A stretch of DNA of 64,000 nt from Bacteroides caecimuris (GCF_001688725.2 NZ_CP015401.2:4038001-4102000), one strand, 5' to 3'. Counted from the stretch's first letter, positions 22,593-32,419 are shown. Translations and numbers: made by a program. Notes: generated from the sequence alone by a model not told the origin.

Positions 22593-23819
22593 TTATAAAA
22601 GTCTCTTACTTAGATAACGTACAGGATACCATACAGAGAGAAAACCAACTGCTAAAACTGTGATAAAGATGAGTACGACATCCCAAACATGAACGCTGAC
22701 GGGATAGGCGTCTACAACAAAAGTACCACCACCGCCTCCCAATGAAATTATACCGAATTTCTGTTGGATAAAGCATAGGATTAAGCCTAAAACAATGCCG
22801 GAAATAGCGCCAAAAAGAGAAATGAGACGTCCTTCAAAGAGGAATATTCGGGAAATGAGCTTATCACTTGCTCCAAGACTCCTCAAAGTTACTACATCAT
22901 CCTTCTTATCCAAGATCAACATAGAAAGGGAGCCTATCACATTAAAACAGGCTATCATTAAAATAAAAGTGAGGAACAAATAAGAGATTAGTTTCTCTAT
23001 CTCCATAATACGGAAAACATCTGCCTGCTGCTGATAACGATCCTGAACAACAAAATCATCACCTAGTATGTTTTCTATTTTAGATTGTACCGATGAAGTA
23101 TTTACATTAGGCTTCAATTTCAATTCCATCGCAGAGACTTCTGTGGTATAATCCATAAGCTGACGAAGAAAATCAAGAGAAGTCAGAATATATCTTCCAT
23201 CATATTCTTGCTGATTCACCACAAATACGACACCCGGAGAATATAGATAATCATGGTTAAAAGAAGCACCGGGATTTGCCATGTTCACTTTAGCATTTCG
23301 CTTGGGAAGATATACCTGAAGAGGATCGACAAATCCCAAACCAGTCCCCAAGGTTGCAACCAATTCCACTCCCATGACGCCATAATTCACGATCGAATCA
23401 TGAAGAACGAATTCTCCCGCACCATAAAGTATGCTGTCTATAGCCGTCAGTTCTTCAAAATCATCCTCCACTCCTTTTAGTACAACCATAGCCTGACGGT
23501 CCTTGTATTGCACCATTGCATTCTCTTCGAGCGTCTCTGTAAACACCTCCACTTCAGGAAGCGCACAAACAGCACGAATCCGTTCATCTTGTGCATCAAA
23601 AACCTTTCCTTCACGGACCGTAATCTTCAATTGCGGATCAAAAGCCGTAAAAAAGCTAGCCACCATATCCTGAAATCCATTAAAAACAGAAAGAGTGCAA
23701 ACCAAAGCAAGCGTAGCAAGAGCCACCCCACATACGGAAATGCCGGATATGATATTAATGGCATTATGCTTTTTTTCTGAAAAAAGATAACGCCTGGCTA
23801 TATAAAAAGGGAAGTTCAC
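22593..23819 (-). CDS. LolC/E-type lipoprotein-releasing ABC permease
   Basis: 408 residues with the FtsX/LolE layout: an N-terminal FYIARRYLFSEKKHNAINIISGISVCGVALATLALVCTLSVFNG with the first membrane helix. A large periplasmic domain (about 50-270) follows, then three C-terminal helices (LISYLFLTFILMIACFNVIGSL, LISLFGAISGIVLGLILCF, VWDVVLIFITVLAVGFLSVWYPV). It belongs with a LolD-type ATPase (not in the window) to extract lipoproteins from the inner membrane. Adjacent to rbfA and an O-methyltransferase on the same strand, so possibly one operon. Confidence 0.85.
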   Translation of the reverse strand: MNFPFYIARRYLFSEKKHNAINIISGISVCGVALATLALVCTLSVFNGFQDMVASFFTAFDPQLKITVREGKVFDAQDERIRAVCALPEVEVFTETLEENAMVQYKDRQAMVVLKGVEDDFEELTAIDSILYGAGEFVLHDSIVNYGVMGVELVATLGTGLGFVDPLQVYLPKRNAKVNMANPGASFNHDYLYSPGVVFVVNQQEYDGRYILTSLDFLRQLMDYTTEVSAMELKLKPNVNTSSVQSKIENILGDDFVVQDRYQQQADVFRIMEIEKLISYLFLTFILMIACFNVIGSLSMLILDKKDDVVTLRSLGASDKLISRIFLFEGRLISLFGAISGIVLGLILCFIQQKFGIISLGGGGGTFVVDAYPVSVHVWDVVLIFITVLAVGFLSVWYPVRYLSKRLL

Positions 23820-23836
23820 CTCTGCAATGAGTTATT

Positions 23837-24169
23837 TCACTTCAGCAATGAATCTATCTTCTCAATATAATCCAATGAATCATCCACGAAAAATTTCAAT
23901 TCAGGAATGATACGCAGCTGGTGACGTACACGAGTCCCAAGCTCATAACGAATGGATTTCATATTCTCATTGATATTTTTCACCATCTCTAGTGCTTTCT
24001 CTGAAGGGAAAACACTGAGGTAAACACGGGCAATACTCATATCAGGACTGATGCGAACTGCGCTAACAGAGACCAATGTACCCGGCATGGACTTTGTTTG
24101 AAGCAGGAATATCTCACTTAGCTCTTTCTGCAACAGGCGAGATATCTTATTCTGTCTGGTTGTTTCCAT
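23837..24169 (-). CDS. rbfA: ribosome-binding factor A
   Basis: 110 residues, the usual length. Shows the RbfA pattern TTRQNKISRLLQKELSEIFL at the start, then VSVSAVRISPDMSIARVYLSVFP and the C-terminal RHQLRIIPELKFFVDDSLDYIEKIDSLL (the KH-type fold with the PEL-F motif). It matures 16S rRNA at the 5' end of the 30S subunit. Located 17 bases downstream of the O-methyltransferase stop. Confidence 0.9.
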   Translation of the reverse strand: METTRQNKISRLLQKELSEIFLLQTKSMPGTLVSVSAVRISPDMSIARVYLSVFPSEKALEMVKNINENMKSIRYELGTRVRHQLRIIPELKFFVDDSLDYIEKIDSLLK

Positions 24170-24185
24170 AAAGTTATTTACTGTT

Positions 24186-24842
24186 TTACGATTTACTACT
24201 TACTATTTTCTTCCTTATAATCGTTAATCCGTCACGCAAAGGAAGTATTACTTTCTCCACTCGCACATCTTGTGCTATCAAATCATTAAATGCCTTAATA
24301 CCAATTGTTTGAGAATCAGTATTGCGAGGTTGTTCAAGTACATGTCCGTCCCACAAAGTATTATCAGCAATGATATATCCTCCTTCGGAAAGATGCGCCA
24401 ATGTCATCTCGTAATACTCAATGTACTTGCGTTTATCACCATCAATAAAAGCCATATCAAAAGTAACACCTAAACGCGGAACAAGTTCTAAAGCATCACC
24501 TATATAAAAACGAATTTTATCGGCAAACGGTGATTTCTCCAACCATGGACGAGTAAAATCCTCCTGTTCATCATTGATCTCAAACGTATGCAACAGTCCA
24601 CCTTCCGCCAGACCTTCCGCCAGACAAAGGGCGGAGTAGCCGCTATACGTCCCAATTTCCAAGATCTGACGAGGCTGAATCATTTCTACAAACATCTTCA
24701 GCAACCGTCCTTGCAAATGCCCGGAAGCCATACGAGGACGAAGGAGCTTTACATGGGTATCCCGATAGAGCGATTTCAGGTAATCGCTCTCGGGATCAAT
24801 ATGCTGCAAAATATATTCGTCTATCGATTCGGTTTCCTGCAT
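24186..24842 (-). CDS. SAM-dependent O-methyltransferase
   Basis: 218 residues of the caffeoyl-CoA/catechol O-methyltransferase-like family (class I Rossmann fold). The SAM motif ILEIGTYSGYSALCLAEGL is near residues 60-78; a metal-binding FDMAFIDGDKRKYIEYYE and ADNTLWDG are around residues 128-162. The small-molecule or protein substrate is not known for bacterial members. Same-strand neighbour of rbfA and pyk. Confidence 0.85.
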   Translation of the reverse strand: MQETESIDEYILQHIDPESDYLKSLYRDTHVKLLRPRMASGHLQGRLLKMFVEMIQPRQILEIGTYSGYSALCLAEGLAEGGLLHTFEINDEQEDFTRPWLEKSPFADKIRFYIGDALELVPRLGVTFDMAFIDGDKRKYIEYYEMTLAHLSEGGYIIADNTLWDGHVLEQPRNTDSQTIGIKAFNDLIAQDVRVEKVILPLRDGLTIIRKKIVSSKS

Positions 24843-24862
24843 AAAACTTATCTCTTTAAAAA

Positions 24863-26320
24863 TTAAAGATAACGGTTGTTGTTAGGCAATACAGTCTCCT
24901 CTGCATGCTTCAAAGCATCTTCCACCACATTAATTTCGAGGAATGAGGTCCTTGTTCCTGCTTTACCACTACTTAAATAACCGACCATATCAGAAGGCTG
25001 CAAACGACCTTCTTTTAACAAACGGCGTAACGCAGCAAAATAATATTCCTGTCCGTTAGCCAATTCCGGCATATAAAGAGCTTCCACACCATAAGACAAA
25101 GCCAAATGACGCATCGTCTTTTCTTTATAGCAGATAGCCAACACCGGATACTTTCCACGGAAAGCAGCCAGATTACGAGCAGTGCGTCCGCTATAACTAT
25201 CAGTAATAATAGCACGTATTTTTAGCTTAGAAGTAGCTTTTACTGCTTGTTTAGCCAGGAATGCCGTCACATCATTACTGTTCTCATCCAATGGAATACG
25301 GATGTCATTATCAGCAAGTTTATCTTTCTCCGCTTGTGCCGCAATCTTGGTCATTGTTTTCACCGCATCTACCGGATACTTACCATAAGCAGTTTCCCCG
25401 CTCAACATCAAAGCATCTGTACGATAGTAGATTGCATTGGCAATATCAGTCACTTCCGCACGAGTCGGGCGAGGATTGTTTATCATTGTATGGAGCATCT
25501 GAGTAGCAACGATCACCGGCTTCTTTGCCAGAATACACTTGCGAATCAATACACGCTGGATTCCCGGGATACGTTCCTGAGGTACTTCAATACCCAGGTC
25601 TCCACGGGCAACCATTACACCATCTGCCACTTCCAGGATTTCATCGATATTATCCACCCCTTCTTGATTCTCAATCTTAGCAATAATCTTAATATCACTA
25701 TTATGAGCATCCAGAATTTCACGTATGTCAAGTACATCCTGACGGTTGCGCACGAAAGAGTGAGCGATAAAATCAATATCCTTTTCGATAGCATAAAGAA
25801 TATTGTTACGGTCTTTTTCCGTTAATGAAGGAAGATTGATGCGAACACCCGGGACATTTACGCTTTTACGGCTTCCCAAAGTAGCCTCATTCTTAACCTC
25901 ACACAGCAAATAACCATCCGTCTTATCAATAACTTCCAGTTCCAGATCACCATCATCAATCAGAATCGTACCCCCGATATTCAGGTCAGACACAAAGTTC
26001 GGATATGAAACAGCAATACATTCACGGGTTGTTTCCAGATCCGGATTACCTACAATCTTTACTTTCTCTCCTATTTTATATGGAATTGGCTCTGCATTAG
26101 CCGTCGTACGAACTTCCGGACCTTTTGTATCCATCAAAATCGCAATACGGTTGGACACAGCACGTACATTTGCAATCAAAGCTTCAAAACCTTCACGGCT
26201 AGCGTGCGCTGTATTCATACGCACTACATTCATTCCAGCTTCAAACAACTGTTTTATAAAATCCACATCACAACGTCTATCCGAGATGGAAGCCACAATC
26301 TTAGTCTGTTTCAATAACAT
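24863..26320 (-). CDS. pyk: pyruvate kinase
   Basis: 485 residues. Family landmarks in order: the N-terminal TKIVASISDRR, MNTAHASREGF, LMDTKGPEVRTT, the AKIENQEGVDNIDEILEVADGVMVARGDLGIEVP block (Lys and Glu/Asp of the active site), ATQMLHTMINNPRPTRAEVTDIANA, and a C-terminal regulatory-type domain. It transfers phosphate from phosphoenolpyruvate to ADP in glycolysis. The canonical STIGP near the start is replaced by SISDRR, as in a subset of Bacteroidetes enzymes (from memory). Confidence 0.92.
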   Translation of the reverse strand: MLLKQTKIVASISDRRCDVDFIKQLFEAGMNVVRMNTAHASREGFEALIANVRAVSNRIAILMDTKGPEVRTTANAEPIPYKIGEKVKIVGNPDLETTRECIAVSYPNFVSDLNIGGTILIDDGDLELEVIDKTDGYLLCEVKNEATLGSRKSVNVPGVRINLPSLTEKDRNNILYAIEKDIDFIAHSFVRNRQDVLDIREILDAHNSDIKIIAKIENQEGVDNIDEILEVADGVMVARGDLGIEVPQERIPGIQRVLIRKCILAKKPVIVATQMLHTMINNPRPTRAEVTDIANAIYYRTDALMLSGETAYGKYPVDAVKTMTKIAAQAEKDKLADNDIRIPLDENSNDVTAFLAKQAVKATSKLKIRAIITDSYSGRTARNLAAFRGKYPVLAICYKEKTMRHLALSYGVEALYMPELANGQEYYFAALRRLLKEGRLQPSDMVGYLSSGKAGTRTSFLEINVVEDALKHAEETVLPNNNRYL

Positions 26321-26356
26321 AGTCTTTCTACCTATTATATATTATTACCTTATTTA

Positions 26357-26776
26357 TTATCTATCCAATAAAGCTTCCAAAGCCAAACGGTACGAATTTA
26401 GCCCAAAGCCACAAATCACTCCTTTACAAGCACAAGCAATCATCGACACATGCCGGAAAGGCTCGCGACTATGCACATTGGAAATATGCACCTCAATCAC
26501 CGGAGATGTCACAGAACGAATAGCATCCTGCAAAGCTATGGAAGTATGTGTATACGCACCTGCATTCAAGATGATACCATCCATATCAAATCCCACCTGC
26601 TGTATGCAGTCTATCATCTCCCCCTCAATGTTCGATTGAAAATAGCCGATCTCCACGTCAACGTATCTTTTACGAAGATCACCCAAATAATCTTCAAATG
26701 TAACGCTTCCGTAAATGGAAGGTTCACGCTTACCCAACAGATTAATATTCGGGCCATTAATAATTTGTATCTTCAT
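26357..26776 (-). CDS. aroQ: type II 3-dehydroquinate dehydratase
   Basis: 139 residues, typical length. Shows INGPNINLLGKREPSIYG with the catalytic Tyr, FQSNIEGEMID, ILNAGAYTHTSIALQDAI, and EVHISNVHSREPFRHVS with the catalytic His. It dehydrates 3-dehydroquinate to 3-dehydroshikimate in aromatic biosynthesis. Divergent from xerD with symmetric -7 boxes between them. Confidence 0.95.
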   Translation of the reverse strand: MKIQIINGPNINLLGKREPSIYGSVTFEDYLGDLRKRYVDVEIGYFQSNIEGEMIDCIQQVGFDMDGIILNAGAYTHTSIALQDAIRSVTSPVIEVHISNVHSREPFRHVSMIACACKGVICGFGLNSYRLALEALLDR

Positions 26777-26796
26777 CGCGCAATCCTGTTTTTTTA

Positions 26797-26828
26797 TACC
26801 TTTGTATCTGAAAGAATGTGCAAAGGTA
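26797..26828. promoter_or_regulatory. overlapping divergent promoters of aroQ and xerD
   Basis: TACCTTTG at 26797-26804 (plus strand, toward xerD) and its inverted partner CAAAGGTA at 26821-26828 (minus strand, toward aroQ) are perfect mirror copies 16 bases apart. Each would start transcription between the two boxes, so the promoters overlap and probably compete. Confidence 0.6.
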
Positions 26829-26838
26829 GAAAAAAGAA

Positions 26839-27798
26839 ATGGAAATCAACGAAAAAAAGCATAAGAAGGAACAACAAGAGCTGATAATCAGGAAGTATCA
26901 GCAGTATCTTAAACTGGAAAAGTCCTTATCTCTTAATACGCTGGATGCCTATCTTACGGATCTGGACAAACTGATGAGCTTTCTGACACTGGAAGGGATT
27001 AACGTATTGGACGTATGTCTGTCCGATCTTCAACGTTTTGCAGCCGGATTACATGACATCGGTATTCATGCCCGTTCGCAAGCCCGCATTTTGTCAGGAA
27101 TCAAATCATTTTTCCGGTTCCTCATCCTCGAAAACTATCTGGAAGCAGATCCCAGTGAACTATTAGAAGGTCCTAAAATAGGCTTCAAACTTCCCGAGGT
27201 ACTGACTGTGGAGGAAATTGACCGGATTATCTCCACCGTCGACCGCAGCAAAGCTGAAGGACAGCGCAACAGGGCTATTCTGGAAACACTATACAGTTGC
27301 GGACTTCGGGTATCAGAACTTGTCACCCTCAAACTATCCGACCTCTATTTTGACGAAGGCTTTATCAAAGTAGAAGGAAAAGGAAGCAAACAACGACTCG
27401 TGCCTATTTCCCCCCGGGCTATTAATGAAATAAAGCTTTATATCACAGACCGTAATCAGATTGAAGTGAAAAAAGGGCATGAAGATTTCGTTTTCGTCAG
27501 TCATCGGAGAGGCAAAGGACTTTCCCGGATTATGATCTTTCATTTGATAAAAGAATTAGCACAAAAAGCGGGCATTACCAAAAACATCAGTCCGCACACT
27601 TTCCGGCACTCCTTTGCCACTCATTTACTGGAAGGTGGAGCCAACTTGAGAGCCATTCAATGTATGCTCGGACATGAATCCATTGCGACAACGGAAATCT
27701 ATACCCACATCGACCGCAATATGCTTCGTAGTGAGATTATCGAGCATCACCCGCGAAATATCAAGTATAGGAAAGAAAAAGAGAAGTTATTTCATTAA
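26839..27798 (+). CDS. xerD: tyrosine recombinase XerD
   Basis: 319 residues. An N-terminal SAM-like domain (KYQQYLKLEKSLSLNTLDAYLTDL) precedes the catalytic domain with the full set: Arg in LYSCGLRVSELVTL, Lys in VEGKGSKQRLVPI, HTFRHSFATHLLEGGANLR (His-x-x-Arg), LGHESIATTEIYTH (His and Tyr). It acts with XerC at dif to resolve chromosome dimers. Differs from the prophage integrase in retaining every catalytic residue. Confidence 0.92.
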   Translation: MEINEKKHKKEQQELIIRKYQQYLKLEKSLSLNTLDAYLTDLDKLMSFLTLEGINVLDVCLSDLQRFAAGLHDIGIHARSQARILSGIKSFFRFLILENYLEADPSELLEGPKIGFKLPEVLTVEEIDRIISTVDRSKAEGQRNRAILETLYSCGLRVSELVTLKLSDLYFDEGFIKVEGKGSKQRLVPISPRAINEIKLYITDRNQIEVKKGHEDFVFVSHRRGKGLSRIMIFHLIKELAQKAGITKNISPHTFRHSFATHLLEGGANLRAIQCMLGHESIATTEIYTHIDRNMLRSEIIEHHPRNIKYRKEKEKLFH

Positions 27799-27846
27799 AT
27801 TATGATAAAATCAGCCCCCTATCTGCATAAGTATATTAAGAATTAA

Positions 27847-27854
27847 TATCTTTG
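27847..27854 (+). promoter_or_regulatory. -7 box for the TPR lipoprotein gene
   Basis: TATCTTTG matches TAnnTTTG; transcription would start near 27861, leaving a 70-base leader that includes AGAAGGAGG, an unusually good Shine-Dalgarno-like stretch, although it lies about 50 bases before the ATG. Confidence 0.5.
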
Positions 27855-27933
27855 CGTTACTTTTTCTGTGTGAGCAGAAGGAGGTTGGCAAATAGATGAT
27901 ATTTCAATTACAAACATTTAATTTATACCTAAA

Positions 27934-29628
27934 ATGACTAAGAAGTTGTACTTGCCTTTACTCATGGCAATGGTTGTTGCATTATTCTCTTCTTGCAGCA
28001 AAAAAATGGGTGAATTGTCAGCCGATTACTTCACTGTTACTCCGCAAGTGCTGGAGGCAGTAGGTGGTAAAGTTCCTGCAACCATCAATGGCAAATTTCC
28101 TGAAAAGTATTTCAACAAAAAAGCGGTTGTAGAAGTTACTCCGGTTTTGAAATGGAATGGCGGCGAAGCTAAAGGCCAACCAGCTACTTTCCAAGGCGAA
28201 AAAGTGGAAGGTAACGACCAGACTATCTCTTACAAGATGGGCGGTAGCTACACAATGAAAACTTCTTTTGACTATGTTCCTGAAATGGCTAAATCAGAAT
28301 TGTATCTGGAATTCAAAGCTACTATCGGAAAGAAAGTGGTGACTATTCCTGCTGTGAAAATAGCTGATGGTGTAATTTCTACTTCTGAATTAGTAAACAA
28401 TACATTAGGTAACGCTAACCCTGCATTAGGCGAAGACGCTTTCCAACGTATCATCAAAGAAAAACACGATGCCAACATCATGTTCTTGATCCAACAAGCC
28501 AACATTCGTTCAAGCGAATTGAAGACTGCTAAAGAATTCAACAAAGAAGTAGCTAACATTAACGAAGCTGCTAACAAGAAGATCAGCAACATCGAAGTTT
28601 CTGCATACGCTTCTCCTGATGGTGGTGTAAGCTTGAATACTACTCTTGCAGAAAACCGTGAAGGCAACACAACTAAAATGTTGAGCAAAGACCTGAAGAA
28701 AGCAAAAATTGATGCTCCGATCGATGCTAAATATACTGCACAAGACTGGGAAGGTTTCCAAGAACTGGTTTCTAAATCTAACATCCAAGACAAAGAGTTG
28801 ATTCTCCGCGTTATTGCAATGTACCAAGATCCTGCTCAAAGAGAAAGCGAAATCAAGAACATCTCTGCTGTATACAAAGAATTGGCTAACACAATCCTTC
28901 CTCAATTGCGTCGTTCTCGTCTGACTTTGAATTATGAAATTATCGGTAAGTCTGACGAAGAAATCGCCAAGTTGGCTTCTTCTAATCCTTCTGAACTGAA
29001 CGTAGAAGAATTGCTGTATGCTGCTACACTGACTAACGATCCTGCTAAACAAGAAGCTATCTACACTCAAGCTACCAAACAGTTCCCGAACGATTATCGT
29101 GGTTACAACAACTTAGGTAAATTAGCTTACCAAGCTGGTAACATTGACAAAGCAGCATCTTACTTCCAGAAAGCTGCCAGCGTTAATGCTACTCCTGAAG
29201 TTAACATGAACTTAGGTTTGATCTCTTTGATGAAGGGTGACAAAACTGCTGCAGAAGCATACTTCGGTAAAGCTGCCGGCACAAAAGAACTTGGCGAATC
29301 TATGGGTAACCTGTACATCGCTCAAGGTCAATATGAAAGAGCAGTAAACTCATTCGGTGACTCTAAGACTAACAGTGCTGCTTTGGCTCAAATCCTTGCT
29401 AAGGACTACAATAAAGCTAAAAACACGCTGGCTAACGTAGAAAGACCTGATGCTTACACTGACTACCTGATGGCCGTATTAGGTGCTAGAACTAATAATT
29501 CTTCTATGGTAACAAGCAGCTTGAAGAGCGCAGTTGCTAAAGAATCTTCATTAGCTAAGAAAGCAGCTACTGATTTGGAATTTGCTAAATTCTTCACAAA
29601 TGCAGATTTCATGAACATCGTTAAATAA
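27934..29628 (+). CDS. TPR-containing outer-membrane-type lipoprotein
   Basis: 564 residues. Lipoprotein signal MTKKLYLPLLMAMVVALFSSCSK (lipobox SSC). The N-terminal beta-rich part is followed by a region with an OmpA-like flavour (ISNIEVSAYASPDGGVSLNTTLAENREGNT). The C-terminal half holds TPR-like repeats (FPNDYRGYNNLGKLAYQAGNIDKAASYFQKAA and the two following). Codon usage (GAA, AAA, GCT, ATC) looks optimised compared with neighbours, suggesting high expression (impression only). The role is unknown; probably an abundant envelope protein that binds peptidoglycan or partner proteins. Confidence 0.75.
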   Translation: MTKKLYLPLLMAMVVALFSSCSKKMGELSADYFTVTPQVLEAVGGKVPATINGKFPEKYFNKKAVVEVTPVLKWNGGEAKGQPATFQGEKVEGNDQTISYKMGGSYTMKTSFDYVPEMAKSELYLEFKATIGKKVVTIPAVKIADGVISTSELVNNTLGNANPALGEDAFQRIIKEKHDANIMFLIQQANIRSSELKTAKEFNKEVANINEAANKKISNIEVSAYASPDGGVSLNTTLAENREGNTTKMLSKDLKKAKIDAPIDAKYTAQDWEGFQELVSKSNIQDKELILRVIAMYQDPAQRESEIKNISAVYKELANTILPQLRRSRLTLNYEIIGKSDEEIAKLASSNPSELNVEELLYAATLTNDPAKQEAIYTQATKQFPNDYRGYNNLGKLAYQAGNIDKAASYFQKAASVNATPEVNMNLGLISLMKGDKTAAEAYFGKAAGTKELGESMGNLYIAQGQYERAVNSFGDSKTNSAALAQILAKDYNKAKNTLANVERPDAYTDYLMAVLGARTNNSSMVTSSLKSAVAKESSLAKKAATDLEFAKFFTNADFMNIVK

Positions 29629-29658
29629 GAGGATTACTACTCTATTTTAAATATATAA

Positions 29659-29700
29659 GAATTGCCTGTTATTATAAATGACGGGCAATTCTTTTTTTTT
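29659..29700 (+). terminator. intrinsic terminator after the TPR lipoprotein gene
   Basis: GAATTGCCTGT pairs with ACGGGCAATTC (one mismatch-wobble) around an 11-base loop, followed by nine T's. The next gene starts 43 bases later. Confidence 0.85.
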
Positions 29701-29742
29701 ATCTGTAAAAACCGTACTTTCGCAGAAAAGAAACCAAAAACA

Positions 29743-30813
29743 ATGAAAAAGAGTAGCATTTTAATCCTCATAATCATTTGTCTATGCAGTTGTGGCAAAT
29801 CTTCAAAGAAGGTTAGCATAACCGGGGAGATCAAAGGTCTGGGCACAGATACGCTTTATCTGTATGGAATGGACGAATCATTCGACCGGATAGATACCAT
29901 TTTCGCGAAGAACGATAAATTCTCTTATACAGCTTCAATAGATACCATTACTTCTGCCTTTTTACTTATTCGCAATCAGACAGAATATCCAATCTTCCTT
30001 GATAAAGAAAATCAGATCAAAATAAAAGGAGATATCAATCACCCGGAATATCTGGATATCAATGGCAATATATATAATGAAGAGTTTACAACCTTTCAGA
30101 AAGAACTAACTAGTCTGCCTACCCCGTCCGAGAAAGATTTAGAGCAAAAAGCAGAGGAATTCATCATGAAGCATCATTCTTCTTTTGTCAGCCTCTACTT
30201 GTTGGATAAATATTTTGTTCAGAAAGATTCGCCCGATTTCAACAAAATAAAGAAACTAATTGAAGTCATGACAGGAATATTGCAAGATAAGCTGTATATT
30301 GAACAGCTCAACGAAGCTATCTCGCTGTCAGAAAAAACAGAGACAGGCAAATATGCTCCCTTCTTCAGTCTAACTAATATAAAAGGAAAGAAAATTACCC
30401 GGTCATCAGAAGATTTCAAGAAAAAGAACCTGTTAATCAACTTCTGGGCTTCATGGGGAGATAGCATTACCAATCACCGGAGTAATGCCGAATTAAAAGA
30501 GATCTATCAGAAATATAAGAAGAATAAACATATAGCTATGCTCGGCATCTCCCTTGATATAGATAAACAAGAATGGCAGGATGCCATAAAACGTGATACG
30601 CTAAATTGGGAGCAAGTCTGTGATTTTGGCGGGCTAAATTCCGAAGTAGCCAAACAATACGCCATCAAGCAAGTTCCCAGCAACATTCTTCTATCAGCAG
30701 ATGGCAAGATTCTTGCGAGAAACCTCAAAGAAGAACAATTGAAGAAGAAAATTGAGGAAGTAGTCACTGCTGCTGAAGAAAAGGAAAAACAAGAAAATAA
30801 AAAGAAAAAATAA
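29743..30813 (+). CDS. TlpA/DUF4369-like lipoprotein lacking the CXXC motif
   Basis: 356 residues from the ATG at 29743, chosen because MKKSSILILIIICLCSCGKSSKK is a lipoprotein signal (lipobox CSC). A DUF4369-like beta domain (GEIKGLGTDTLYLYGMDE and onward) precedes a thioredoxin-like domain from about residue 204 (KYAPFFSLTNIKGKKI, then LLINFWASWGDSITNHRSNAELKEIYQKYKK). In TlpA/ResA proteins the motif is WASWCxxC; here both cysteines are replaced (Gly239, Ile242), so a disulfide role is excluded. Ends in a lysine-rich tail, seven bases before comM. Confidence 0.8.
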   Translation: MKKSSILILIIICLCSCGKSSKKVSITGEIKGLGTDTLYLYGMDESFDRIDTIFAKNDKFSYTASIDTITSAFLLIRNQTEYPIFLDKENQIKIKGDINHPEYLDINGNIYNEEFTTFQKELTSLPTPSEKDLEQKAEEFIMKHHSSFVSLYLLDKYFVQKDSPDFNKIKKLIEVMTGILQDKLYIEQLNEAISLSEKTETGKYAPFFSLTNIKGKKITRSSEDFKKKNLLINFWASWGDSITNHRSNAELKEIYQKYKKNKHIAMLGISLDIDKQEWQDAIKRDTLNWEQVCDFGGLNSEVAKQYAIKQVPSNILLSADGKILARNLKEEQLKKKIEEVVTAAEEKEKQENKKKK

Positions 30814-30819
30814 TCAAAC

Positions 30820-32358
30820 GTGTTAATTAAAGTATTTGGAGCGGCTGTTCAAGGGATTGATGCAACACTCATCACAATCGAAGTCAACAGCTCGCGCGGC
30901 TGTATGTTTTATCTCGTTGGTCTTCCGGATTCTGCGGTCAAAGAAAGCCATCAACGTATTATCTCCGCATTGCTGGTGAATGGTTATAAAATGCCCACTA
31001 GCAATATAGTGGTCAACATGGCACCAGCAGACATCCGTAAAGAGGGTTCAGCCTACGACTTGCCTCTCGCCATCGGATTGTTAGGAGCTAACGAAACAAT
31101 CTCTTCCGAGAAGTTTTCCCGCTATTTGTTAATGGGCGAACTAAGCCTGGACGGGAGTATACAGCCTATCAAAGGTGCGCTTCCCATTGCTATCAAAGCG
31201 CGCGAAGATGGTTTCGAAGGACTAATCATCCCCCAACAAAACGCACGGGAAGCTGCCGTCGTCAATCAATTAAAAGTCTACGGAGTCAGTAATATCAAGG
31301 AGGTCGTCGAGTTCTTCAATAATGAACGCGAATTAGAGCCGACTGTTGTTAATACACGGGAAGAATTCTATCAACAACAGACGGACTGTGACTTGGATTT
31401 TGCAGACGTTAAAGGGCAAGAGAGCGTAAAAAGAGCACTAGAAGTTGCAGCAGCCGGAGGACATAATTTAATAATGGTAGGTGCTCCGGGTAGCGGTAAA
31501 TCGATGATGGCCAAACGCCTTCCTTCCATTCTTCCTCCTCTTTCACTGGGTGAAAGCTTGGAAACCACCAAGATACATTCAGTTGCCGGACAACTAAGAC
31601 GCGGATCCTCATTAATTTCCCAACGCCCATTCCGCGACCCGCACCACACAATTTCCCAAGTGGCAATGGTTGGTGGAGGTAGTTTTCCACAACCCGGAGA
31701 AATCAGTCTGGCACATAACGGAGTACTATTTTTAGACGAATTGCCGGAATTCAACCGAGGAGTGCTGGAAGTGTTGCGTCAACCATTGGAAGACCGCCAG
31801 ATCACTATTTCCCGTATCAAAAGTACGATCAGCTATCCAGCCAATCTGATGCTGATTGCATCCATGAACCCATGCCCCTGTGGATATTACAACCATCCGA
31901 CAAAAGCATGCGTATGCAGCCCCGGACAGGTCCAAAAATACTTGAATAAGATATCCGGTCCATTATTAGATCGCATCGACATCCAGATAGAGATTGTTCC
32001 TGTACCCTTTGATAAGATTTCCGATCAAAGGCAGGGGGAACCGAGCAATATCATCAGGCAACGAGTGATAAAAGCCCGTCAAATACAGGAAAAACGGTAC
32101 ACTGAATATCCCGGAATTTATTGCAATGCACAAATGAACAGCAAATTGCTTGCAATGTATGCTCAACCGGATGACAAAGGGCTCGCATTACTGAAAAACG
32201 CCATGGAACGACTCAATTTGTCTGCCCGAGCCTACGACCGGATTTTAAAGGTTGCCCGTACAATCGCCGATTTGGAAGGAGCAGAACAAATACTTCCCAA
32301 TCATTTGGCAGAAGCTATCAGTTATCGGAATCTAGACAGAGAGAACTGGGCAGGATAA
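30820..32358 (+). CDS. ComM/YifB-like AAA+ ATPase
   Basis: 512 residues, starting at a GTG (30820); the conserved family N-terminus VKVFGAAVQGIDATLITIEVN fits this start. The first domain is Lon-protease-like (GLPDSAVKESHQRI, PADIRKEGSAYDLPLAIG). Walker A GAPGSGKSMMAKRLPSILPP, Walker B HNGVLFLDELPEFNRGVLEVLRQPLED, a zinc-like CPCGYYNHPTKACVCSPG and a C-terminal Mg-chelatase-type domain follow. ComM promotes branch migration during integration of transforming DNA. Confidence 0.9.
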   Translation: MLIKVFGAAVQGIDATLITIEVNSSRGCMFYLVGLPDSAVKESHQRIISALLVNGYKMPTSNIVVNMAPADIRKEGSAYDLPLAIGLLGANETISSEKFSRYLLMGELSLDGSIQPIKGALPIAIKAREDGFEGLIIPQQNAREAAVVNQLKVYGVSNIKEVVEFFNNERELEPTVVNTREEFYQQQTDCDLDFADVKGQESVKRALEVAAAGGHNLIMVGAPGSGKSMMAKRLPSILPPLSLGESLETTKIHSVAGQLRRGSSLISQRPFRDPHHTISQVAMVGGGSFPQPGEISLAHNGVLFLDELPEFNRGVLEVLRQPLEDRQITISRIKSTISYPANLMLIASMNPCPCGYYNHPTKACVCSPGQVQKYLNKISGPLLDRIDIQIEIVPVPFDKISDQRQGEPSNIIRQRVIKARQIQEKRYTEYPGIYCNAQMNSKLLAMYAQPDDKGLALLKNAMERLNLSARAYDRILKVARTIADLEGAEQILPNHLAEAISYRNLDRENWAG

Positions 32359-32419
32359 TAACAATGAATAGAATACAAACAGATGAGAATTATTTCATCA
32401 TCAGCACTATCTTTTTTCA

